From: a candidate division CSSED10-310 bacterium | GTDB taxonomy: Bacteria; CSSED10-310 | Direction: 5' to 3' | NCBI GenBank assembly: GCA_016931515.1 | Contig: JAFGEQ010000002.1 | Coordinates: forward strand, 90,278 to 154,277 | Length of the DNA stretch: 64,000 nucleotides | Part shown: piece after piece, positions 53,909 to 61,800 of the stretch | How the letters are laid out: each line of letters opens with the position of its first letter | How positions within the stretch are numbered: position 1 is the stretch's first letter | Made by a program: the position numbers and the translations under genes | Notes under the pieces: generated by a model | Told to the model about the DNA's origin: nothing | The model's input: the letters and a program-made list of their open reading frames with translations, nothing else | Database searches by the model: none

Positions 53909-55753
53909 ATGATATCATTGAATCAGAAACGTAAAAACGAACATATTCGCAACATAGCAATTATCGCGCATGTCGATCATGGCAAGACCACGCTGGTTGA
54001 TGCGATGCTTAAACAGAGCCATCTATTCAGACCTGGCCAAGCCGTCGAAGATCGTATTATGGATTCGATGGATCTGGAGCGGGAACGCGGAATTACAATA
54101 GCTGCTAAAAACTGTTCGATCATGTTGAATGGAGTCAAGATCAACATCATAGATACACCAGGGCACGCTGATTTCGGTGGTGAAGTGGAACGTGCATTAT
54201 CCATGGTGGATGGCGCAATTTTACTCGTGGATGCATCTGAAGGTCCCCTGCCCCAGACCCGGTTTGTTCTTCAGAAGACGATCGAAAACGGACTGGGTGT
54301 TGTTGTTGTCATCAATAAAATAGACCGGAAGGATGCCCGGCCGGATCAGGTTCTCGATGAAGTTTACGATCTCTTTATCGATCTCGGTGCGAACGATGAT
54401 CAGCTCGATTTCCCCTGTCTGTATGCGGTCGGTCGCGATGGTCTCGCCATGAAATCACCTGCGGACAAGTCAACGGATCTATCTCTACTGTTCGATACCA
54501 TTTTACAGAAAATGCCGGTTCCGGAATCCGACCCGGATGAACCGTTCCAGATGCTGGTGTCCGACCTCGGGTATTCGGACTATCTCGGCAGACTCGCCAT
54601 CGGGCGGGTATTCAATGGATCAGCACACGCCAACGATTCACTGGTGTGCGTCAACGAACGCAATGAATCAACACCACTGAAAATCACATCTCTTCAAACC
54701 TATAACGGTTTGAATCTGAAGGAAGCGGACACTGTCAATGCAGGTGAGATCATCGTTTTGAGTGGCATCAAGGATGTCAAAATCGGCGATACGATCTGCA
54801 CGGCACAACGCCCGAAGGCCATGAAACGCCTGAGTGTCGGCGAGCCGACGATCGCTACCGAATTCCGGATCAACACCTCACCATTGAATGGCCGCGAAGG
54901 CACAATTCTGCAATCCGGCAAACTGCGTGAACGACTCCATCGCGAGACACTGAAGAATGTCTCGATCCGCCTGGAGGAATCGGTGGATAAGGATACATTC
55001 ATTGTGAAAGGCCGGGGTGATTTTCAGATGGTTATCCTGATTGAGATGCTACGCCGGGAGGGCTTCGAGCTGAGTGTCGGCAGACCCCAGGTCATATTCC
55101 GGCACGAAGATGGCAATCTCCTGGAGCCAATTGAAAATCTTTTTGTCGACTGTGCCGAAACATTCCTCGGTATCGTGACCGAAAAATTGTCAATCAGGAA
55201 GGGTCGTCTTACAAACCTTGTCAACAACGGCCTCGGACGCGTCAGAGCCGAGTTCTCTATCCCGTCACGGTCCCTGATTGGTTACCGAGGGGAATTTCTA
55301 ACGGATACCAAGGGAACAGGTCTGTTGAATTCACTGTTTGCCGGTTACGAACCATTTCGTGGGGAGTTTCCGTTGCGTTTCACCGGATCCATCGTCGCCG
55401 ATCGTCCGGGTTCAGCGACATCCTATGCACTGTTTCACCTGGAGCCCCGCGGCCAGTTATTCGTTGTTCCGGGCGATCCGGTTTATGAAGGCATGATCAT
55501 CGGGGAGCACAACAAGGATATAGAACTCAACGTCAACGCAACCCGTGAGAAGAAACTGACGAACATGAGAGCAGCCGGGAAGGATGATAGCCTCGTGTTG
55601 TCACCGGTTCGACCGATGACTCTTGAGAAAGCCATCAGTTTTATCAAGGATGATGAGCTGGTCGAAGTCACGCCAAAATCAATCCGTCTGCGAAAGCGGG
55701 AGTTATCGGCTACCAAACGGCATCAAACCCGGGCCCAGGAATTTATTGCATAA
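53909..55753 (+). CDS. typA: Translational GTPase BipA/TypA
   Basis: A ribosome-binding GTPase of the EF-G type, important for 50S assembly and stress growth. GTP motifs: IAHVDHGKTT (P-loop), RGITI (switch I), DTPGHADFGGEV (switch II) and VVINKIDRKDARP (base recognition). They are followed by the beta-barrel, an EF-G-like domain (GRGDFQMVILIEMLRREGFELSVGRPQV) and the BipA C-terminal domain (RSLIGYRGEFLTDTKGTGLLN). 614 residues is normal. The ATG at 53909 touches its GGGAG; a TTG at 53918 would have ideal spacing and also begins the conserved sequence, so the true start may be three codons later. Confidence 0.95.
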   Translation: MISLNQKRKNEHIRNIAIIAHVDHGKTTLVDAMLKQSHLFRPGQAVEDRIMDSMDLERERGITIAAKNCSIMLNGVKINIIDTPGHADFGGEVERALSMVDGAILLVDASEGPLPQTRFVLQKTIENGLGVVVVINKIDRKDARPDQVLDEVYDLFIDLGANDDQLDFPCLYAVGRDGLAMKSPADKSTDLSLLFDTILQKMPVPESDPDEPFQMLVSDLGYSDYLGRLAIGRVFNGSAHANDSLVCVNERNESTPLKITSLQTYNGLNLKEADTVNAGEIIVLSGIKDVKIGDTICTAQRPKAMKRLSVGEPTIATEFRINTSPLNGREGTILQSGKLRERLHRETLKNVSIRLEESVDKDTFIVKGRGDFQMVILIEMLRREGFELSVGRPQVIFRHEDGNLLEPIENLFVDCAETFLGIVTEKLSIRKGRLTNLVNNGLGRVRAEFSIPSRSLIGYRGEFLTDTKGTGLLNSLFAGYEPFRGEFPLRFTGSIVADRPGSATSYALFHLEPRGQLFVVPGDPVYEGMIIGEHNKDIELNVNATREKKLTNMRAAGKDDSLVLSPVRPMTLEKAISFIKDDELVEVTPKSIRLRKRELSATKRHQTRAQEFIA

Positions 55754-55783
55754 AAAAGGCTCCTCGTTTGCAGAGGAGCCTTT
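55752..55783 (-). terminator. Terminator between the convergent typA and subtilisin genes
   Basis: Perfect 11-bp stem (55755-55765 with 55773-55783), 7-base loop. Six T follow on the minus strand and only three on the plus strand, so it mainly ends the minus-strand protease transcript and perhaps also typA. Confidence 0.85.
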
Positions 55784-55807
55784 CAGCATCACACTATCAA
55801 AAAGTCT

Positions 55808-58666
55808 TTACAGCGGATCCACGCAACTGGCAGTTCCAAGAGCCGTCATGAAGATCTGTTGTGCATCACCTGCGGTGACATCCAGATCCCCGTTGCAATC
55901 AGCGGCACATTCTTCTTCTTCGGTTGGAGTGATCAATCCCAGGGCAATCTGGAATGCCATCTGTGCATCACCCGCCGTAATATCGCCACTCAGGTTGACA
56001 TCACCATTATTGATGCATTCTTCCGGTGTGGAAGTCGGTGGGGGTGTCGGAGTGAATGTCGGTCCGGGTGTCGGAGTCGCTTCTTCACAGGGACTTTCGA
56101 AAGACACCATGACATCGTCGATGTTCCATCCACAGTAGACAACCGAGGAATCGCTAGCACCCATGACCCACCTGATCTTGACATCCGATGAGCCGGCTGC
56201 CACTGCGGAGATATTGTATTCCGCGTAAGACCAGCTGCTGGGTTGCGAACTGGATCCGGTATGATCCCAAATTGTAGTCCATGTGGAGCCGCCGTTGGCG
56301 GATACTCGCACGGAGGCATGATCCCATGTAGCACTTTCTACACCCAGCCAGTAATAATAGCTCAAAATGACTTCCGATGCCTGACTGCAGTCGATGGACT
56401 GAGTAGTACAGAATGTCTCGGGCATATTGTTGGTATAAGAGCCGTTCAGGTTGTAGCCAACGACGTTTGAGCCGGTATAGCCGCTGGACGGATCGCCCGA
56501 GTTTCCTGTCGGGACGCCCCATGCCCACTGGTTTTCATAAGTCCAGTTCGGATTGGTATCCATGTTTGCACTGAGATAAACAACCAATTCATAGGTTTGG
56601 GCACCATAATGAGCGCCGCCGTTGTTATCGAGTGCGATATTCCCGGCCTGGTCTTCAGCCAGGACATCGAAGTAGTAGAATGTGCACGGGTCGAGATTGT
56701 CAATGGTCATGCTGTGGCTTGTTGTCAACGCCTCATCTCTGATCTCCTCAATTGGACCGGTGCTCCAGTAGTTGATGATCGATCGCGCCATTTCATTCGT
56801 CTGCCAACTGACCGTGAACGATGTCGAATCGATATGGGTGATGCTCACGCCGCTGATCGATGGCAATTGTCCGTCTACCGTTGCGTTAACGGTTGCATCC
56901 AGGCTGGGATACCAGACACTGATGGTTGAACCGTCCGCAACCGATATGGCTCCATCACCATGTACCGGTGAGTTCGACGTAGTCAGAAATGTCCCTTCGA
57001 ACTGGCCGGTGGAAACCTCGCTCAATGTCAGGTATTCCCATGACGGTTCAACTGAACTCTGAATCTGCACATCCACTGATCCCGATGCGGTTCTATCCCG
57101 AACAGTGATGATCATCGAATCATTCGGCTGATACATTGCTTTATCCAGATAGACTCCGGCAAGTGCAGTGTAACAGGCATACGCATCGATCAGACCCCAT
57201 CCCCAGACATGATTTGGAATCGTAGTTGCCGCATTGATACCCTGGCAGGTCTGGTTCCAGTACCCGGCACCGCCAGCTTGAGTATACGCGTTATCGAGAA
57301 TGATCTGGCGGGTTGTATCGATATCACCGATCAAACTCGGGGCCGCCGACCAGAGTAATGCGACAACGGCGCAGGTGTGAGGTCCGGCCATTGAGGTACC
57401 ACCCCATCCACCTTCATAACCGCTACCGGGGACGCTTGAACGGACATCATAGCCGGGAGCCACGATTTCCGGTTTGATGAAGTTCGGAGCACCCGGAATG
57501 CCACTGGCAGCCGGACCACGACTCGAACCCCAGTAAGTCCAGGACTCACTGACGATCCGGTTCTGAACATCGCTGGCGCCAGTGGTCAACACTTCTGGAT
57601 AATCGCCAGGGGAGCGCAATGATTCGCAATCATCACCCTCGTTGCCGGCGGAGAATTCCATGAACACACCCGCTGCCTGCAGGGCATTGAGATCCGGGGC
57701 ATATTGATAATCGCCGCCGCCAATGGGCCAACCCCAGGAATTATTGACAACATCAGGCGCCATGGCCGGAACGCCCTGTGCAGGTGTTTCGCCATACCGA
57801 TAAGGAGCCAGAAACCACTCGAAACATTCATGGAATCCCGCATCATCTTCCAGCGGACCACAGGCAATCCATTTCGCTCCCGGAGCCCCGCCTACCTGAT
57901 TGCCGGCACCGTCGTCGCCAACCATCGTTCCCATGGTGTGTGTGCCATGCTCATCAGTATCGCAGGGAACCGCGCCGCAGGAGGAACCGACATCATGCCA
58001 GTTATACGCATGATCTGCCGTAGTGCCGTTCCAGCCACGGTAGTGATTTTTCAAAGCCGGATGATCCCAGTCAACACCTGTGTCAAGGTTCGCCACAACG
58101 ATTCCTTCTCCTGTCACACCTTCAGCCCACACATCCGTTATACCGATATGCGACAGGTTCCATTCCGGAGCGTTAGGCGGTGTATTTGCATCGTATGCCA
58201 TCGGTTGATCGTTTTTGAATTCAAATGGATTATTCGCCCGTATCTTGGCTACATTGACATTATTGACCGCACTCAACAGCATATCCGGAGTTGCTTCACG
58301 GACCAGAATCATATTCTGGATATAGTACTGCTGGATGCCCGGGAGAGACAGATTCAGTTCGCTGATCACCTGGGGTTGAGTTCTCTCGGCAACTTCTTTC
58401 AGCTGGTGATAAACATACTGCCCCTTATCCTTTTTGTTTCGGATACCTTTGGCACCCGACAGATCAGCCTGTTCGGACAATACTATGAACAGGCTGGATG
58501 TTCCTTTCGACTGCATCTCCTGCAGAATCGAATCCGGAACTTTCTTAAGTGACTGGACCGCTACTTCACCACCCCAGAATTCGGGATCGGCAACAGCACC
58601 GGCCGGCGGTACCACCGATGCCATTATTAATATCAGAAGAGAAAGTTTGAATATTTTTGTGATCAT
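55808..58666 (-). CDS. Secreted subtilisin-like (S8) protease with C-terminal dockerin
   Basis: Order: signal peptide (1 to about 25), inhibitor-like propeptide (about 40-150), S8 catalytic domain with Asp195 (VANLDTGVDW), His240 (DEHGTHTMGTM), oxyanion Asn309 (VVNNSWGW) and Ser425 (GGTSMAGPH), a beta domain, a fibronectin-like domain (about 620-690), a MAM/immune-inhibitor-A-like beta-sandwich (about 695-860), a TPTPGPTFTPTPPPTSTP linker, and a paired dockerin (about 882-948) with calcium loops DVNLSGDITAGD and DCNGDLDVTAGD. All catalytic residues are intact, so it is an active exported endopeptidase. AAGGAGG lies 10 bases before the ATG. Its MAM-like module and dockerin match those of the neighbouring C25 protease. 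Confidence 0.93.
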   Translation of the reverse strand: MITKIFKLSLLILIMASVVPPAGAVADPEFWGGEVAVQSLKKVPDSILQEMQSKGTSSLFIVLSEQADLSGAKGIRNKKDKGQYVYHQLKEVAERTQPQVISELNLSLPGIQQYYIQNMILVREATPDMLLSAVNNVNVAKIRANNPFEFKNDQPMAYDANTPPNAPEWNLSHIGITDVWAEGVTGEGIVVANLDTGVDWDHPALKNHYRGWNGTTADHAYNWHDVGSSCGAVPCDTDEHGTHTMGTMVGDDGAGNQVGGAPGAKWIACGPLEDDAGFHECFEWFLAPYRYGETPAQGVPAMAPDVVNNSWGWPIGGGDYQYAPDLNALQAAGVFMEFSAGNEGDDCESLRSPGDYPEVLTTGASDVQNRIVSESWTYWGSSRGPAASGIPGAPNFIKPEIVAPGYDVRSSVPGSGYEGGWGGTSMAGPHTCAVVALLWSAAPSLIGDIDTTRQIILDNAYTQAGGAGYWNQTCQGINAATTIPNHVWGWGLIDAYACYTALAGVYLDKAMYQPNDSMIITVRDRTASGSVDVQIQSSVEPSWEYLTLSEVSTGQFEGTFLTTSNSPVHGDGAISVADGSTISVWYPSLDATVNATVDGQLPSISGVSITHIDSTSFTVSWQTNEMARSIINYWSTGPIEEIRDEALTTSHSMTIDNLDPCTFYYFDVLAEDQAGNIALDNNGGAHYGAQTYELVVYLSANMDTNPNWTYENQWAWGVPTGNSGDPSSGYTGSNVVGYNLNGSYTNNMPETFCTTQSIDCSQASEVILSYYYWLGVESATWDHASVRVSANGGSTWTTIWDHTGSSSQPSSWSYAEYNISAVAAGSSDVKIRWVMGASDSSVVYCGWNIDDVMVSFESPCEEATPTPGPTFTPTPPPTSTPEECINNGDVNLSGDITAGDAQMAFQIALGLITPTEEEECAADCNGDLDVTAGDAQQIFMTALGTASCVDPL
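55811..56020 (-). other. Dockerin-type calcium-loop pair at the S8 protease C-terminus
   Basis: Two loops with the Asp/Asn pattern of dockerin I, each followed by a helix (AQMAFQIALG and AQQIFMTALG), with a Cys pair in between. The dockerin is expected to bind a cohesin. Confidence 0.75.
56085..56590 (-). repeat. MAM/immune-inhibitor-A-like module of the S8 protease
   Basis: About 165 residues with WAWGVPTGNSGDPSSGYTG, DHASVRVSANGG and VVYCGWNIDDV. The same module recurs three times in the C25 protease (59470-59960, 60680-61165, 61883-62395). Confidence 0.8.
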
Positions 58667-58696
58667 CAGAATGAAACCTCCTTAGGTGAAAGATAC

Positions 58697-58741
58697 AAAA
58701 ACAATACCAGCGGGAATGACTGCAATTCTCATTCCCGCTGG
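58697..58741 (-). terminator. Rho-independent terminator after the C25 protease gene
   Basis: Perfect 13-bp stem (58707-58719 with 58729-58741), 9-base loop, then TATTGTTTTT on the minus strand. It separates the two protease genes. Confidence 0.85.
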
Positions 58742-58824
58742 TCATTATCGCGAAATCGTCTTATCTGCCGGAAGACCGGATACGATCCTTCAAACAGTTG
58801 TCGTTCCCCTTAGATCGGACTCCG

Positions 58825-61800
58825 TCAGGGTTTGATATCATCAGCCACCCTCAAAATCCTGACCGGAACGAGTTGGTCACGGATGGCAGTCTCTACCGGG
58901 CCCGTGATGACCAATGTCGCCAGTGTACCGCCGACACCCTCCGGAATCACGGGGTCATAAGTGCCGTCATTGTAAGCTCCGATACGAATCCTGTCCGGAG
59001 CAGGATCATTGCAGCCGAACTGCACCCATTGAGGATTGAGATCCCCTGTGAAGCATTCGACCAGTGTGAATCGGGAATCCAGAGATAACTCGATCCAGAA
59101 AGCATCAATCTCTCTGTGATCGGTATCAAGTGTAATGGCGATTTCGATCGTGTTCTGATCAGCCTCCACATAATCAAGGGAGACAGGAATCTCGTGGTTC
59201 ACAATCGGCAAGTGACTCAATCGAGGCGGGGCGTCTTTCACGCGATCCATTGGATCAGCGCAGGATGTCATACCAAGAGCTGTCATGAATATCTGCTGCG
59301 CGTCGCCTGCCGTTATTTCCCCGTTGGCATTGCAGTCCGCAGCACAGGCTTCCTCTTCGGTCGGAGTAATGACACCGAGTGCGCACATAAATGCCATCTG
59401 GGCATCGCCGGCTGTAATTTCGCCATCGAAGTTGCAATCACCGTGATGTACGCACGGATTGCCGAAGCTGTCGGCCCAGACTTCCACGTCATCGACATTC
59501 CATCCACAATAGACGACAGACGAATCCGTCGTTCCCATGACCCATCTCAGGTATACGGTCGGCTGATTGTCGGCCACTGCGGAAATATCATAGACCATCG
59601 TCTGCCAGCTGGTATCGGTAAAAGAACTTCCCGAATGATCCCAGATCGTCGTCCAACTCGTTCCGTTATTGGAGACGCGGAATGAAGCGTGATCCCACGT
59701 GCTGGATTCGACACCGAGCCATCGCATAAACCGGACTTCAACATTCTCAAGGCTGGAGCAATCGATCGCAGTCGTCGTCAGATTGGTTTCCGGCATGCTG
59801 TTCGTATAGGATCCGGACAGGTTGTACCCATAGACACTCGTACCGGTATATCCGCTTGACGGGTCACCTGACGCACCCTGCGGAACACCCCAGGCCCACT
59901 GGCTTTCTGTCGTCCAGCCGGGATTGGTGTCCATGTTCCAATAATACCTCTGGATGAAATTCGAACCGGTGATCTCGATCTCGAACGTCAATTCCGCTTC
60001 CGCTTCGTTGGATTGAATATCCAGCGTTACTGTCACGACCGTTGGATCGGGAGTAAATCCCGCCGCCTGAATCGAGAAGTGAGGTGTGATGGATCCTCCG
60101 CTGCCACCGCCGACAATGTCGTTGAAATCCGCTTCATCATCATTGATGAACAGGTATGCGGGTGAATCGCTGTTAATCGTTCCGGTCACACCGGTGATCC
60201 CCATTGATCCGCCGTTCAGCAGTTCGATAGCCAGTGTCGCCGTTTCGCCGGGATCCAGGATTCCGTCGTGATCGCCCCCATCCGTTATCGTGATTGTGCC
60301 AATCGACAAGTCCGGACCTGCTACCGTCTCGGTGAACGTGAATGAACCGTTGCCTGCGCTGCTGAAGTAGGTCACGGTAAATGAAATCGTCTCGCCATTG
60401 GTTGCGGCAGCGGAGACATCGAATGCGAACGGCGTCAGGGTCTGGCCTTGACCGCCGGCGGGAATATCCGGGAACAATGCGCTGTCCTGGGTGACTGTGA
60501 CATGCGGATTCGTCGTTGACAGATACCCGGTGATGCCGGTTCCGGCGATTCCCACATTCTCCACCGTCACATCTAGAAGAATGGTCTCCATTGGATTGAT
60601 CATTCCGTCATTGTTTCCGGCGCTGTCGTCAATCGCGTGATCGGCATGCGTCAACACAACCTGTGGATTGTCGGACGACGCCCAAAGTTCGATATCATCA
60701 AGATTCCAGCCGCAGTAAACAACCGAACCGTCGGTTGTTCCCATCACCCATCGCAGGTATACCGCTGCCTGCCCATCGGCGATGCCCGAGATATCATAGC
60801 TCATCGCCTGCCAGCTCGGATCTGTGAAACTGCTGCCGGTGTGGTCCCAGATGGTGGTCCATGTCGACCCATTATTGGACACCCGGAAGGACGCGTGATC
60901 ATAACTGCTGGATTCAACACCCAGCCAGCGCATAAAACGGACTTCCACATCGGATAAATTAGCACAATTGATCGGTGTGGATGTCAGACTTGTTTCCGAC
61001 ATGTCGTTGGCATAGGCACCCGCTAGATTATAACCATAGACATTGGCGCCGGAAAAACCACTCGACGGATCGCCGCCGGCTCCCTGCGGGATTCCCCAAG
61101 CCCACTGACCTTCCGTAGTCCAACCCGGGTTGTCGTCCATATCCCACAACTGACGCCTTACAAAAGTCGATGTTGTGATTTCAACATCAAACGGCAGGAT
61201 TTTATGATGTGCATACGCCTCGATTTCCAGATAGAACGTGACAATCATGTGATCCGGAGTGCTCTGCAGGGATGAAACCGTGAAGTGCGGATCAATGCTC
61301 GATACCGTCTGACCCGGATTCATATCCGGAAATCCCGCCCACCCTTGGTCGATGGTAATATATTCCGGATGGTTGCAGGTCAGAGTTCCAGTTATATCCT
61401 GAGCCGCCAGGCGACCCTGATTAATCAGGGACACAGTCATTTGAACGGTCTCACCCGGATCGAAAATGCCGTCACCATCGCCACGCGTGTTCCAGTCGAT
61501 GATACCGCAGGAGTCGAAACAGGCATTTGCTGCAACGATTTCCTCCATGAACATCGTCTGCGCCGTGGTTCCGCCGGCGGTCCATTCCACAACAAACGGA
61601 ACAGTATCACCATCGATGGCAGTGTCGTTCACAGAGAATTGATAGTCGGTCAGACTCGTTCCATTGCCTCCCTGAAGAATGTTTGGAAAATTCGCCGAAG
61701 GAACCGTCACAGTGACGCCGGTATAATCTGTTGAAAGAACGGCGCTGACACCCATCGCATCCAGTCCGACATTGCGTAGCGTCACCAGCATCGCGATAGT

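Noticed and set aside
57704..58552. Plus-strand open frame of 282 codons
   Set aside because: It lies opposite the well-supported S8 protease and has no recognisable domain or ribosome site.
58695..58712. Sigma-54-like element before the S8 protease (TGGTAT and TTGTA)
   Set aside because: It coincides with the end of the terminator hairpin and has mismatches in both boxes.
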